Source of the DNA: Pantoea latae | Lineage (GTDB): Bacteria > Pseudomonadota > Gammaproteobacteria > Enterobacterales > Enterobacteriaceae | Reading direction: 5' to 3' | DNA length: 64,000 nt | Assembly: GCF_002077695.1 (NCBI RefSeq) | Contig: NZ_MWUE01000009.1 | Location: 1-64,000 of the forward strand | Part shown: piece by piece, positions 1 to 8,886 of the stretch | Layout: every line of letters begins with the position of its first letter | How positions within the stretch are numbered: the stretch's first letter is position 1 | The notes under the pieces: generated by a model | Databases searched by the model: none | The model's input: the letters and a program-made list of their open reading frames with translations, nothing else | What the model was told of the DNA's origin: nothing | Made by a program: the position numbers and the translations under genes

Positions 1-116
1 TGGCGGCACTAGCGCGGCGGTCCCACCTGACCCCATGCCGAACTCAGAAGTGAAACGCCGTAGCGCCGATGGTAGTGTGGGGTCTCCCCATGCGAGAGTA
101 GGGAACTGCCAGGCAT
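1..116 (+). rRNA. rrf: 5S ribosomal RNA, 5' end cut off by the window
   Basis: The sequence matches the enterobacterial 5S rRNA almost base for base, ending in the closing-stem strand CTGCCAGGCAT at 106-116. Only the first four bases (TGCC) of the usual 120 nt are outside the window. In E. coli mobB-mobA-yihD follow the rrnA operon, and the same neighbours follow here, so this is probably the end of the rrnA-equivalent operon. Confidence 0.97.
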
Positions 117-129
117 CCAATTGCAATAA

Positions 130-155
130 CCCTGACCTCACGGTCAGGGTTTTTT
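130..155 (+). terminator. rRNA operon terminator
   Basis: A perfect 8-bp stem, CCCTGACC (130-137) and GGTCAGGG (142-149), with a TCAC loop is followed by six T residues (150-155). It lies 14 bases after the mature 5S end, as expected for the intrinsic terminator of an rRNA operon. Confidence 0.93.
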
Positions 156-205
156 GCGTTTTAGCGCCGAGAATGCGCTGGAAAGCTCAGCGGATTGGTT
201 GCTCT

Positions 206-712
206 TTACGCCTTCTTCAGCCACGCCGCAATAAAGGCGCTAATCTCTTCAGGACGATTCAGATCCAGCAAGGGCACTCCCACGTCCAGATAACTATCGC
301 TGGCGACCGCAATAACGTGTTCATCGAGCAATAACGAAACCTCTTCTTTTACGCCTGCGCGCCACAGAATGATTTTCGGCACCGGCTCGTCTTTGAATCC
401 TTCCACCAGCACCAGGTCGAGCAACGCCGGATCCATACGGCTGACCAGATAGCGTAAATCAAGCGCGTCGCTTTGCGGCGTCTCGCACATCAGCGCCCAG
501 CGCTGCGAGCTGGCGACGATCACCTGATCCGCGCCCGCCTTTCGCAGCAGATAGCTGTCTTTTCCCGGCGTATCGATCTCCATCTGATGATGCGTATGCT
601 TTATCAGCCCAGGCCGAATGCCGCTCGCTTTCAGCAAGGGGATCACCTGCTGCAACAGCGTCGTTTTCCCGGTTCCGCTCCAGGCGGCAATAGCCAGTAA
701 TGGCAACGTCAT
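206..712 (-). CDS. mobB: Molybdopterin-guanine dinucleotide biosynthesis adaptor MobB
   Basis: MobB is a GTP-binding partner of MobA in the step that attaches GMP to molybdopterin to give the cofactor of DMSO-reductase-type enzymes. It helps but is not essential in E. coli. The 168-residue protein has the P-loop SGTGKTT at about residues 12-18, right after a hydrophobic first strand, and is close to the usual 170-175 residues. The ATG overlaps the mobA stop by 4 bp (ATGA), so the two are one translationally coupled operon read away from the upstream rRNA operon and convergent with it. Confidence 0.95.
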   Translation of the reverse strand: MTLPLLAIAAWSGTGKTTLLQQVIPLLKASGIRPGLIKHTHHQMEIDTPGKDSYLLRKAGADQVIVASSQRWALMCETPQSDALDLRYLVSRMDPALLDLVLVEGFKDEPVPKIILWRAGVKEEVSLLLDEHVIAVASDSYLDVGVPLLDLNRPEEISAFIAAWLKKA

Positions 713-1278
713 AGTGGGCTATCCTCAAGATCGTCAGGCGTATTCACATTGCGGAAGGCGGCTTCGCTCTGGCTAAGCATTACCGCATGACCATTCTGTT
801 CCCGCAGAAACTGCATCAGGCGCCGCTCTCCACGCTGCAGATAATCAGCCAGCGGCTTAGCCAGGCTGCGGTGCAATAAGGCCAGCGCAGGATGGTCGCG
901 CTCGGTCGAACGCGCCCAGACGGTTGGTGCTGTCTCTTTTTGCCGCCATAGCTGCGCGACAAAATCAACCGGCACGGAGGGCGTATCGCAGGAGCAGAAG
1001 ACGACCCAATCCGTTTTCGCGGCAAGCAGGCCGCTCAGCATGCCCGCCAGCGGCCCCGGATAGTCAGGCAAGGTGTCGGCTATCACCGTACAGCCACTTG
1101 CCTGATAACGATCAAGGTTACGATTAGCGCTTATCATGACAATGTCGACTTGCGGCCTGAGCCGCTGAAGCACATGCTGATAAAGCGGGATGCCGTTAAG
1201 CAGCACCAGACCTTTATCCTGTCCGCCCATACGACGCCCCTGTCCGCCGGCCAGAATAACGCCGGTTAATGCTGTCAT
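709..1278 (-). CDS. mobA: Molybdenum cofactor guanylyltransferase MobA
   Basis: MobA transfers GMP from GTP to Mo-molybdopterin in the cytoplasm, making the bis-MGD cofactor. The N-terminus carries the nucleotidyltransferase signature LAGGQGRRMGG (residues 9-19) followed by the conserved DKG, with a Rossmann-like GT-A core. At 189 residues it is close to the usual 190-200. It is the first gene of mobA-mobB and is divergent from yihD, with only 51 bp between the two starts, so both promoters must lie in or overlap this short gap. Confidence 0.96.
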   Translation of the reverse strand: MTALTGVILAGGQGRRMGGQDKGLVLLNGIPLYQHVLQRLRPQVDIVMISANRNLDRYQASGCTVIADTLPDYPGPLAGMLSGLLAAKTDWVVFCSCDTPSVPVDFVAQLWRQKETAPTVWARSTERDHPALALLHRSLAKPLADYLQRGERRLMQFLREQNGHAVMLSQSEAAFRNVNTPDDLEDSPL

Positions 1279-1329
1279 GCCGATACCCCTGCCTGAAGGC
1301 TTATAACAAACCCGTTATGAGGAAAAAAG

Positions 1330-1605
1330 ATGAAATATCATCGACTGAATGAACTGCTCGACCTGCTGCGGCCCGCCTGGCAACAGGAGCCGGATCTCAA
1401 CCTGCTGCAATTTTTACAAAAACTGGCGCAGGAATCGGGTTTCAGTGGCCCATTAAGTGAATTAACCGATGACATCTTGATTTACCATCTGAAAATGCGC
1501 GATGCCGACAAGTATGCGGAAATTCCCGGCCGACAAAAAGATTATGAAGCAGATTTTAAAACAGCGCTGCTGCGCGCGCGCGGTGTGATTAAGGACGATA
1601 ACTAA
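1330..1605 (+). CDS. yihD: YihD family protein (DUF1040)
   Basis: This 91-residue acidic, helix-rich cytoplasmic protein matches E. coli YihD in length and sequence character (start [13 protein letters not shown]). The family has no established function. The ATG follows a strong Shine-Dalgarno (GAGGAAAAAAG). It keeps the enterobacterial position between mobA and srkA, 45 bp before srkA, and may be co-transcribed with srkA-dsbA. Confidence 0.92.
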   Translation: MKYHRLNELLDLLRPAWQQEPDLNLLQFLQKLAQESGFSGPLSELTDDILIYHLKMRDADKYAEIPGRQKDYEADFKTALLRARGVIKDDN

Positions 1606-1650
1606 TGCTATGCTTGCGGGCTCCTTGTAAAGACAGTAACGGGTAATTCA

Positions 1651-2634
1651 ATGGATGCCGCTTTTAATTTCCAGACGCTGGATCCTGACGCCATCCTCGA
1701 TGCGCTATGGGAAACGGGTCTTCGGGTCGAGTCTGGATTAACCGCGCTCAACAGCTATGAGAACCGCGTCTATCAGTTCAGCGATGAAGAGCGTCAGCGC
1801 TACGTGGTGAAATTCTATCGGCCTCAGCGCTGGAGCGAAGCGCAAATTGAGGAAGAGCATCAGTTCACGCACGATCTGCTGGCCGATGAAGTGCCGGTTG
1901 CCGCGCCTCTCATCCTGCAGGGAAAAACGCTGCATCACCACGCAGGCTTCCTGTTCACGGTGTTTCCCAGCCTTGGCGGCCGTCAGTATGAAACGGACAA
2001 CGACGAGCATCTGGAGTGGGTAGGCCGCTTTTTGGGACGCATCCACCAGACCGGCCGCAAGCAGCGCTTTACGCATCGTCCTACCATAGACTTAGAAGAG
2101 TACCTGCATCAGCCGCGCGCCGAGCTGGCGAGCAACCCGCTGGTGCCGGCCGCGCTGAAGCCCACGCTACTGCAGGCAATAGACAAGCTTGGCGTTGCCC
2201 TCCAGCAGCGCTGGCATCACAGCTGGCAGCCGTTGCGGCTGCACGGCGACTGCCATCCCGGCAATATCCTGTGGCGTGACGGACCGCTGTTCGTCGATCT
2301 CGACGATGCGCGTAACGGGCCGGCGGTGCAGGATCTCTGGATGTTGATCAACGGCGATCTTCAGGAACAGCGCATTCAGTGGGATATTTTGCTGGAGGCG
2401 TATACGGAGTTCAGCGATTTTGATATTAACGAATTGTCACTGATTGAACCTTTACGCGCTATGCGCATGGTTTATTATCTGGCCTGGGTGGCGCGCCGCT
2501 GGCAGGATCCGGCCTTTCCTCGCGCATTTCCGTGGATGACGGACGAGGATTTCTGGCGCCGACAGATTTCGCAATTTACCGAGCAGGAGAAGCTGTTGCA
2601 GCAACCACCGCTACAGCTCACCCCGCAATTTTAA
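1651..2634 (+). CDS. srkA: Stress response kinase A (SrkA/RdoA)
   Basis: SrkA is a Ser/Thr protein kinase with an aminoglycoside-phosphotransferase fold. In E. coli it is part of the Cpx envelope-stress regulon and protects against stress-induced death. The 327 residues match the family length. The catalytic loop LHGDCHPGNILW lies at about residues 197-208, and the metal-binding DLDDA follows about 10 residues later. It sits 27 bp upstream of dsbA, and in E. coli the two genes are co-transcribed. Confidence 0.95.
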   Translation: MDAAFNFQTLDPDAILDALWETGLRVESGLTALNSYENRVYQFSDEERQRYVVKFYRPQRWSEAQIEEEHQFTHDLLADEVPVAAPLILQGKTLHHHAGFLFTVFPSLGGRQYETDNDEHLEWVGRFLGRIHQTGRKQRFTHRPTIDLEEYLHQPRAELASNPLVPAALKPTLLQAIDKLGVALQQRWHHSWQPLRLHGDCHPGNILWRDGPLFVDLDDARNGPAVQDLWMLINGDLQEQRIQWDILLEAYTEFSDFDINELSLIEPLRAMRMVYYLAWVARRWQDPAFPRAFPWMTDEDFWRRQISQFTEQEKLLQQPPLQLTPQF

Positions 2635-2661
2635 ATAGAGAAGTCAGGAGAATTTTTCACA

Positions 2662-3291
2662 ATGAAGAAAATTTGGTTTGCACTGGTTGGTTTAGTGCTG
2701 GCGTTCAGCGCCTCTGCTGCCCAGTTTACCGATGGTCAGCAATACGTCAGCCTGCCGAAGCCTGTTGCCGGCGAACCGCAGGTGCTGGAGTTCTTCTCCT
2801 TCTTTTGCCCGCACTGCTATCAGTTCGAGCGTCTTTATCACATCAGCGACGCCGTGAAAAAGAATCTGCCTGCCGACACCAAAGTGACTAAATACCACGT
2901 CGATTTTCTCGGCGGCGATTTTGGTCCGGTTGTGACGCACGCATGGGCGGTTGCGCTGGCGCTGGGCGTTGAAGATAAAGTCACCGCGCCGATTTTTGAC
3001 GGTATCCAGAAAACGCAGACCATCACCGATGCCGCGAGCCTGAAGGCGGCCTTTATTAGCGCGGCGGGCATCACGTCCGAGCAGTATGACGCGGCATGGA
3101 ACAGCTTTGCTGTAAAAGCGTTAGTGGCGCAGCAGGAAAAAGCGGCATCAGACGTGGATCTGCGCGGCGTGCCGGCGATGTTCGTCAACGGCAAATATAT
3201 GGTTAACAACGGCGGTCTCGACACCAGCTCTATGGATAACTTTGTCGCAGAATATGCCAACGTGGTGAAGTTCCTGGTCAACCAGAAGTAA
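2662..3291 (+). CDS. dsbA: Periplasmic thiol:disulfide oxidoreductase DsbA
   Basis: DsbA oxidises cysteine pairs in exported proteins and is itself re-oxidised by DsbB. The product has a signal peptide of about 19-20 residues ([15 protein letters not shown], cleaved near ASA-AQ). The thioredoxin-fold active site CPHC is at residues 49-52, and the cis-proline loop GVPAMFVNG lies near the C-terminus. At 209 residues it matches the family. The ribosome site is AGGAG, 12 bases before the ATG. It is second in the srkA-dsbA operon and ends at a good terminator. Confidence 0.97.
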   Translation: MKKIWFALVGLVLAFSASAAQFTDGQQYVSLPKPVAGEPQVLEFFSFFCPHCYQFERLYHISDAVKKNLPADTKVTKYHVDFLGGDFGPVVTHAWAVALALGVEDKVTAPIFDGIQKTQTITDAASLKAAFISAAGITSEQYDAAWNSFAVKALVAQQEKAASDVDLRGVPAMFVNGKYMVNNGGLDTSSMDNFVAEYANVVKFLVNQK

Positions 3292-3312
3292 TAAACCATC
3301 CGTTCAGCTGAA

Positions 3313-3338
3313 AACGCCGACATCGTCGGCGTTTTTTT
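3313..3338 (+). terminator. dsbA terminator
   Basis: The stem CGCCGA/TCGGCG (3315-3320 and 3326-3331) with a 5-base loop is preceded by A residues and followed by seven T residues, 20 bp after the dsbA stop. Confidence 0.9.
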
Positions 3339-3530
3339 ATGATTGAAATTATTTAGCAAAATAGTCCATTCGCAGCCTTTCCTGTTTAATATCCACATAT
3401 GCCACTGCCTGTGCAGAAAGCGTTGTCCTGTCACAGCAATAAACTAATTAACTGATTTAAATAGACTTTATAAAATCCCGCACCCTTTTATAGCGCAAGC
3501 GTTAACGCGTTATGATTTTTGCGCACAAAG

Positions 3531-3539
3531 TTATCCACA
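3531..3539 (+). promoter_or_regulatory. Consensus DnaA box upstream of polA
   Basis: TTATCCACA at 3531-3539 is an exact high-affinity DnaA box, 128 bp before the polA start and about 90 bp before the likely -10. DnaA has been reported to stimulate polA in E. coli, so a regulatory role is plausible. A single 9-mer can also occur by chance. Confidence 0.6.
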
Positions 3540-3667
3540 GAAAGATCCTTGCGATCCGCGCCGTAAAACCATGAAAAAATCCGGCTGCAGGCGGCCTGCG
3601 TTCAACATTCTGCTCAAGCTGTGGCATCCTTATAGTCCACCCATGGCAACGAAGATTACACAGACTT

Positions 3668-6454
3668 ATGGCGCAAATTGCAGAAAATCCCCTGATTCTG
3701 GTTGATGGCTCATCCTACCTTTACCGCGCTTATCATGCGTTTCCGCCGCTCACCAACAGCGCAGGCGAGCCGACCGGCGCGATGTATGGCGTGCTCAACA
3801 TGTTGAAAAGTCTGTTGGCGCAGTACAATCCAAGCCATGTTGCCGTGGTATTCGACGCTAAAGGCAAAACGTTCAGGGATGAGCTGTTCGAACACTACAA
3901 GTCACATCGCCCGCCAATGCCGGACGATCTGCGCGCGCAGACCGCGCCTTTGCATGAGATGGTGAAAGCAATGGGCCTGCCGCTGCTGGCGGTGAGCGGC
4001 GTTGAGGCGGACGACGTTATCGGCACGCTGGCGCTGCAGGCGGAGAAAGAGGGCCGCCCGGTGCTGATTAGCACCGGCGACAAAGATATGGCGCAGCTGG
4101 TCACGCCGAATATCACCCTGATTAACACCATGACCAATACCATTCTCGGCCCGGAAGAGGTTGAGCATAAATATGGCGTGCCGCCTGGGTTGATCATCGA
4201 CTTTCTGGCGATGATGGGTGACAGCTCAGATAACATTCCAGGCGTGCCGGGCGTTGGTGAGAAAACCGCGCAGGCGCTGCTGCAGGGATTAGGCGGCATG
4301 CGGTCGATTTATGAGAATCTCGATAAGGTCGCCGAACTCTCTTTCCGCGGCGCCAAAACCATGGCGGCGAAGCTGGAGCAGAATCGCGACGTGGCCTTTC
4401 TCTCCTACCAGCTGGCCACCATTAAAACCGACGTCGAGCTGGATCTTGGCTGCAGCGAACTCACGGTCGCCGAACCGGACGTCGAGGCACTGCAGGCGCT
4501 GTTCAGCCGTTACGAATTCAAACGCTGGCTGGCGGATTTGCAGGACGGCAAGTGGCTGCAGGGTAAAAAGAGCAACCTGAAGGCGCAGCAGGCGCTGCCT
4601 GAAGAGCCTGCTGCGAAGCCGGAAGCCACCAGCGTGCTCGCCTCGGACGGCTACGTCACCATCCTCGACCAGGAGACGTTCGACCTCTGGCTGGAGAAGC
4701 TGAAGAAAAGCGATCTCTTTGCGTTCGATCTCGAAACCGACTCGCTGGATACCCTGAGCGCCAGTATCGTTGGCATCGCGCTGGCCGTCGCGCCGGGCGA
4801 AGCCGCCTATCTGCCGGTAGGCCACGATTATCTTGATGCGCCGGATCAGCTGGATCGCCGCGAGGTGCTGGCGCAGCTGAAGCCGATTCTGGAAGACAGC
4901 AACGCCCTGAAGGTGGGGCAGAATCTGAAGTACGATCGCGGCGTTCTGAAAAACTACGACATCGAACTGGCCGGCATTAAGTTCGATACCATGCTGGAGT
5001 CCTACATGCTCAACAGCGTGGCAGGCAAACACGATATGGACAGCCTGTCGGCGCGCTGGCTGAATCATAAAACCGTGACCTTCGAAGAGATCGCCGGCAA
5101 GGGCAAAAATCAGCTGACCTTTAACCAGATCGCGCTGGAGCAGGCGGCACACTACGCGGCGGAAGACGCCGACGTCACGCTCCAGCTGCACCTGAAAATG
5201 TGGGCAGAGCTGGAGCCAGAAGCGGGCCCGAAAAAGGTTTTCGAGCAGATTGAGATGCCGCTGCTGACGGTGATCTCTCGCGTGGAGCGCAACGGCGTGC
5301 TGATCGACCAGTCCATTCTGGCGCAGCACTCGAAAGAGCTGACCCTGAGGCTGGCGGAGCTGGAGCAGAAAGCGCATGAGCTGGCGGGTGAGCCTTTTAA
5401 TCTCTCCTCTACCAAGCAGCTGCAGACCATCCTGTTTGAAAAGCAGGGCATTAAACCGACCAAGAAAACCCCGGGCGGCGCGCCGTCTACCAGCGAAGAG
5501 GTGCTGGCGGAGCTGGCGCTCGACTATCCGCTGCCGAAGGTGATTCTGGAACACCGCGGCCTGTCGAAGCTGAAATCGACCTACACCGACAAGCTGCCGC
5601 AGATGATCAATCCGCTGACTGGCCGCGTGCATACCTCCTATCATCAGGCGGTCACGGCGACCGGGCGACTCTCCTCGACCGATCCCAACCTGCAGAACAT
5701 TCCGGTGCGCAACGATGAAGGCCGCCGTATACGTCAGGCCTTTATCGCTGGCAAAGGCAACCGCATCGTTGCGGCGGACTACTCGCAGATTGAGCTGCGC
5801 ATTATGGCGCACCTGTCGCAGGACAAAGGCCTGCTGGACGCCTTCGCACACGGCGAGGATATTCACCGCGCGACCGCCGCAGAGGTGTTTGGCGTGGCGC
5901 TGGACAAGGTCAGCGGCGAACAGCGCCGCAGCGCGAAGGCGATTAACTTCGGCCTGATTTATGGCATGAGCGCGTTCGGTCTGTCGCGCCAGCTCAATAT
6001 CGGCGCGGGTGAAGCGAAGAAATATATGGATCTCTATTTTGAACGCTATCCCGGCGTGCTGCGCTATATGGAAAACACCCGCCAGCTGGCGGCCAGCAAA
6101 GGCTACGTCGAAACCCTGGACGGTCGACGCCTGTGGCTGCCGGACATCAAATCCAGCAACGCCATGCGGCGTAAAGCGGCCGAGCGCGCGGCGATCAACG
6201 CCCCGATGCAGGGTACCGCGGCCGATATCATCAAGCGCGCAATGATTGCGGTAGACGACTGGCTGCAGCAGCAAAACGACGGCACGGTGCGCATGATCAT
6301 GCAGGTGCACGATGAACTGGTGTTTGAAGTGCAGGGCGACGTCGTGGAATCTGCCAGCCAGCAGATCCGCCAGTTAATGGAGGGCAGCATGAAGCTGGAT
6401 GTGCCGCTTCAGGTTGAGGTTGGCGTGGGTGATAACTGGGATCAGGCGCACTGA
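3668..6454 (+). CDS. polA: DNA polymerase I
   Basis: DNA polymerase I removes RNA primers and fills gaps in lagging-strand synthesis and excision repair. The 928 residues match E. coli (928). The order is a 5'-3' exonuclease domain at 1-290 ([15 protein letters not shown]), a 3'-5' proofreading domain at about 325-520 with FAFDLETDS intact, and a family A polymerase domain to the end with [12 protein letters not shown] (motif A) and [10 protein letters not shown] (motif C). The proofreading acidic residues are present, unlike in Taq-type enzymes. The ATG is 13-25 bases from the presumed transcription start, so the leader is very short. The gene stands alone and is followed by spf, as in E. 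coli. Confidence 0.98.
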   Translation: MAQIAENPLILVDGSSYLYRAYHAFPPLTNSAGEPTGAMYGVLNMLKSLLAQYNPSHVAVVFDAKGKTFRDELFEHYKSHRPPMPDDLRAQTAPLHEMVKAMGLPLLAVSGVEADDVIGTLALQAEKEGRPVLISTGDKDMAQLVTPNITLINTMTNTILGPEEVEHKYGVPPGLIIDFLAMMGDSSDNIPGVPGVGEKTAQALLQGLGGMRSIYENLDKVAELSFRGAKTMAAKLEQNRDVAFLSYQLATIKTDVELDLGCSELTVAEPDVEALQALFSRYEFKRWLADLQDGKWLQGKKSNLKAQQALPEEPAAKPEATSVLASDGYVTILDQETFDLWLEKLKKSDLFAFDLETDSLDTLSASIVGIALAVAPGEAAYLPVGHDYLDAPDQLDRREVLAQLKPILEDSNALKVGQNLKYDRGVLKNYDIELAGIKFDTMLESYMLNSVAGKHDMDSLSARWLNHKTVTFEEIAGKGKNQLTFNQIALEQAAHYAAEDADVTLQLHLKMWAELEPEAGPKKVFEQIEMPLLTVISRVERNGVLIDQSILAQHSKELTLRLAELEQKAHELAGEPFNLSSTKQLQTILFEKQGIKPTKKTPGGAPSTSEEVLAELALDYPLPKVILEHRGLSKLKSTYTDKLPQMINPLTGRVHTSYHQAVTATGRLSSTDPNLQNIPVRNDEGRRIRQAFIAGKGNRIVAADYSQIELRIMAHLSQDKGLLDAFAHGEDIHRATAAEVFGVALDKVSGEQRRSAKAINFGLIYGMSAFGLSRQLNIGAGEAKKYMDLYFERYPGVLRYMENTRQLAASKGYVETLDGRRLWLPDIKSSNAMRRKAAERAAINAPMQGTAADIIKRAMIAVDDWLQQQNDGTVRMIMQVHDELVFEVQGDVVESASQQIRQLMEGSMKLDVPLQVEVGVGDNWDQAH

Positions 6455-6675
6455 CGGATGTTGCTCAGGTCGGTGAGGGATTCACATCACCGGCCTGGCT
6501 GGCCTATAAGAAAAAAGTCTGTTTAACCGATTCAGCGAATGAGCAAAATTACGTCATTTCTAACTACCTATCGGTTAAGCATTTTTTTGGTAATTAAACT
6601 ACATCCAGAGGCGATTTTTGTGATGAACGCATGAAAAATCATGCTGTTTAGTGAAAGCAAACTACAAAAAAGCCT

Positions 6676-6703
6676 TTGTGCGACAGAAAAAATCAGGTAA
6701 AGT
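6676..6703 (+). promoter_or_regulatory. spf (Spot 42) promoter
   Basis: TTGTGC at 6676-6681 and TAAAGT at 6698-6703, 16 bp apart, place transcription start 8 bp downstream at the conserved first base of Spot 42 (6711). Upstream at 6619-6623 is a TGTGA half-site without a clear TCACA partner. In E. coli CRP-cAMP represses spf, but a full CRP site is not obvious here. Confidence 0.6.
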
Positions 6704-6710
6704 TCGAGGC

Positions 6711-6818
6711 GTAGGGTACAGAGGTAAGATGTTCTATCTTTCAGACCTTTTACTTCACGTAATCGGATTTGGCTGAATATTAGCCGCCCCAGTCATTTTA
6801 TGACTGGGGCGTTTTTTA
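6711..6818 (+). ncRNA. spf: Spot 42 small RNA
   Basis: About 108 nt, nearly identical to E. coli Spot 42. It starts with GTAGGGTACAGAGGTAAG and ends in the terminator hairpin CGCCCCAGTCA/TGACTGGGGCG (6785-6795 and 6801-6811) plus a T run. Spot 42 is an Hfq-dependent RNA made when glucose is plentiful that represses galK and many catabolic and transport mRNAs by base pairing. It lies between polA and engB, exactly as in E. coli. Differences from E. coli are concentrated in the AT-rich segment before the terminator and in its loop. Confidence 0.97.
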
Positions 6819-6851
6819 TTGTGCTTTTGCCAGCAAAAGCGTGTTTCGCTG

Positions 6852-7484
6852 TTACGCTTCAGCCGCGTTATCCTGCGCTGGCGCTAATTCGTTGAACCAG
6901 ACATCCAGTTTCTGACGCAGCTTGTCGACGCCGATCTTTTTCAGGGAAGAGAACATCTCTACCTGCACATCGCCCATAAAGGCCAGCGCGGCTTCGCGCA
7001 CCATGTTGAGCTGCGCTTTACGCGCGCCAGAGGCGAGCTTGTCCGCTTTGGTCAGCAGCACCAGCACCGGGATCTGGCTCTCTACCGCCCACTGAATCAT
7101 CTGCTGATCGAGATCCTTCAGCGGATGGCGAATATCCATCAGCACCACCAGGCCTTTCAGCGCGTCGCGTTTTTGCAGATATTCGCCCAGCGCGCGCTGC
7201 CATTTGCGCTTCATCTCTTCCGGCACTTCGGCGTAGCCATAGCCGGGCAGATCCACCAGGCGTTTACCGTCTGTGACCTCGAACAGGTTGATAAGCTGCG
7301 TGCGGCCCGGCGTTTTACTGGTGCGCGCCAGGCTTTTCTGGTTGGTGAGGGTGTTCAGCGCGCTCGATTTACCCGCGTTCGAGCGGCCAGCGAAGGCGAC
7401 TTCAATGCCGGTATCGGCAGGCAGATGGCGGATATCGGGCGCGCTAAGAATGAAGTGGGTAACGTGATAGTTCAGTGCAGACAA
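6852..7484 (-). CDS. engB: Ribosome biogenesis GTPase EngB (YsxC/YihA)
   Basis: EngB is an essential GTPase needed for late 50S subunit assembly. The 210-residue product has G1 GRSNAGKSS at about 33-41, G3 DLPGYG and G4 TKAD, and matches E. coli EngB over its whole length, including [13 protein letters not shown]. The start is a TTG (7482-7484, minus strand) preceded by CTGGAG; this start aligns with E. coli. The gene is monocistronic, convergent with spf and divergent from csrC. Confidence 0.96.
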   Translation of the reverse strand: MSALNYHVTHFILSAPDIRHLPADTGIEVAFAGRSNAGKSSALNTLTNQKSLARTSKTPGRTQLINLFEVTDGKRLVDLPGYGYAEVPEEMKRKWQRALGEYLQKRDALKGLVVLMDIRHPLKDLDQQMIQWAVESQIPVLVLLTKADKLASGARKAQLNMVREAALAFMGDVQVEMFSSLKKIGVDKLRQKLDVWFNELAPAQDNAAEA

Positions 7485-7573
7485 AATTTAACTCCAGAGA
7501 CGAATGCGGTCATTGGCGCTGATTATACGCGTTATGGCGCAAAAGTGCCCGACGGCGTCATCCAGCAGGTTTT

Positions 7574-7580
7574 TGTAAGA
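7574..7580 (+). promoter_or_regulatory. Possible UvrY (GacA-type) half-site upstream of csrC
   Basis: TGTAAGA at 7574-7580 equals one arm of the UvrY/GacA box (TGTAAGA-NN-TCTTACA), about 160 bp upstream of the csrC start. The second arm is not recognisable. The distance resembles other Csr RNA promoters, where UvrY binds far upstream, but the evidence is one half-site only. Confidence 0.3.
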
Positions 7581-7704
7581 TATTCGCTATAAATACTGCC
7601 AGTTATGACCGCTTTTTATGAAAAATTTAAAAAATAAAATATATATAAATCAATTATATGTAATGAAATCGCTAAATAAAAAGGTAAAAAGAGCCGTTAT
7701 TGGG

Positions 7705-7732
7705 TTGTGGGTTTTACCGGTTGGTCTACATT
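7705..7732 (+). promoter_or_regulatory. csrC: csrC promoter
   Basis: TTGTGG (7705-7710) and TACATT (7727-7732) are separated by 16 bp and predict a start near 7739. A very AT-rich tract (about 7615-7690) lies just upstream and could act as an UP-type element. Confidence 0.5.
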
Positions 7733-7738
7733 ATTGGG

Positions 7739-7969
7739 CAGTGCAGGGCAGCACTCATCAGGATGATGTGCTCAGGAGCGTCTGGATGACCACGAGCAGA
7801 GGAAGGGAAACGGCCAGGGATTGCAGGCCGGAAAAGGAAAAGGATTCGCTCAGGAGTTGAGCAGGCGCGGGATTGACCGGGACGTTGCGAGCCAAAACGG
7901 ATTAAAAATATGATTCCTTCTGCGGAAGGTGCGAAATAAGGCGACAGCATAGAGCTGTCGCCTTTTTTC
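7739..7969 (+). ncRNA. csrC: CsrC regulatory RNA (CsrA sponge)
   Basis: CsrC binds and titrates CsrA, relieving translational repression of glycogen, biofilm and motility genes. In this ~230-nt stretch I count about 14 GGA motifs, many as AGGA, GGGA or CGGA in short hairpin loops, the hallmark of CsrA-binding RNAs. It ends in a strong terminator, GGCGACAGC/GCTGTCGCC (7940-7948 and 7954-7962) plus six T. The position between engB and yihI is that of csrC in E. coli. The 5' end is inferred from the promoter, so it may be off by a few bases. Confidence 0.9.
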
Positions 7970-8133
7970 TTTGCCTGCTTTCTGCTAGATTTCGCCGCAA
8001 TTCTGTACCCTCCGTGAACAGACGAGCTTAAAGAGAGGACGCGTATTTTCTGCTGCGCATCGCCGACAAACAAGCCGCGTCAAGAGTGAGGGGTATATAC
8101 TGATACTGATTAAAAACAGTGAGACCGAACATC

Positions 8134-8658
8134 ATGAAGCAACCTGTACGCGGCGCGAGCGGCAAACCTGCCACCAGTAAAACAAAGCGTAAATCGCGCG
8201 AAGAACTCAATGAGGCCGCACGCGATCGCAAGCGTGATAAAAAGCATCGCGGCAACGCCTCTGGCAGTCGCGCCAATCCTGCCGTTAGCGCGGGAAAATC
8301 TGGCCAGGGCAATAAAGCCAAAGACCCGCGTATCGGCAGCAAAAAACCGATTCCGCTGATCGCTGACGGCGCCACGTCCAGCGCGCCGGTGAAAAAGGCG
8401 GTGAAACCGCCGGTAGAGAAGAAAGTGCGTCTTAGTCCGGAAGAGGAGCTGGCGCAGCTGGAAAACAGCGAGCGTCTCGACGCGCTGCTGGATCGCATGG
8501 AAAATGGCGAAACGCTGTCGGCGGAAGAGCAGGCCTGGCTGGATGAAACCCTGGACCGCATCGATGAACTGATGGAGCAGCTCGGCATCGACATGGATGA
8601 CGAGGCGGAAGATGAGCAGGCCGAAGAAGATATGTATCGCCTGCTGAAAGGCAACTGA
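8134..8658 (+). CDS. yihI: Der GTPase-activating protein YihI
   Basis: YihI stimulates the GTPase Der (EngA) and modulates 50S subunit biogenesis. The ~174-residue protein has a very basic, disordered N-terminal half with [20 protein letters not shown] and a [13 protein letters not shown] motif shared with E. coli. A helical acidic C-terminal half (about 110-170, [20 protein letters not shown]) follows. I chose the ATG at 8134 over an in-frame GTG at 8119 because it aligns with the E. coli start (MKxxxRxxSxK) and the GTGAGA before it is a usable ribosome site. Confidence 0.93.
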   Translation: MKQPVRGASGKPATSKTKRKSREELNEAARDRKRDKKHRGNASGSRANPAVSAGKSGQGNKAKDPRIGSKKPIPLIADGATSSAPVKKAVKPPVEKKVRLSPEEELAQLENSERLDALLDRMENGETLSAEEQAWLDETLDRIDELMEQLGIDMDDEAEDEQAEEDMYRLLKGN

Positions 8659-8710
8659 GTTTTGATCGGCATGCGCATCCGCGCATGCCGCGCCAGACAG
8701 GTAAATCGTT

Positions 8711-8884
8711 ATGTTTTGGCCTGGATCAATTTTAGCGCTGCTGCTGACATGTTATCTCATCCTGTTATTGGCTAAACTACGACGCCTGTCGCGTCTGAAG
8801 TCACGTTTACGTCGGGTTCAGTCCCGCTCACCTTTCCTCTCTTCTGCATCGCGACCTTCTCTGAGACGTCACCGGAAGGAGTAA
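8711..8884 (+). CDS. Small membrane-anchored ORF between yihI and hemN (57 aa)
   Basis: This short ORF encodes 57 residues. The start MFWPGSILALLLTCYLILLL forms one membrane segment (about residues 3-22), followed by a strongly basic tail (KLRRLSRLKSRLRR, then Ser/Arg-rich). A weak AGG precedes the ATG. Its stop lies 2 bp before the hemN ATG, and the hemN ribosome site (GGAAGGAG) is inside its last codons, so the two are probably translationally coupled. Some gammaproteobacteria carry a DUF2489 membrane protein between yihI and hemN. This could be a shortened relative, but I cannot show homology. Confidence 0.55.
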   Translation: MFWPGSILALLLTCYLILLLAKLRRLSRLKSRLRRVQSRSPFLSSASRPSLRRHRKE

Positions 8885-8886
8885 GC

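Larger units (their letters stand above)
3292..3667. other. dsbA-polA intergenic region
   Basis: The 376-bp gap holds the dsbA terminator, a perfect DnaA box (3531-3539) and the polA promoter area. A TATAGT at 3631-3636 is a plausible -10 element. A -35 at the right spacing is weak. E. coli carries yihF and yihG between dsbA and polA; no trace of either acyl-transferase-type or YdgA-type coding sequence is visible here. Confidence 0.6.

Noticed and set aside
4289..6310. 673-codon open frame antisense to polA
   Set aside because: Shadow frame of polA with low-complexity Arg/Leu/His composition.
6619..6640. CRP site for spf
   Set aside because: TGTGA is present but the matching TCACA arm is not, and the distance is longer than I would expect.
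7618..7860. 80-codon plus-strand frame
   Set aside because: It runs from an AT-rich leader into csrC; the RNA explains the sequence better than a protein.
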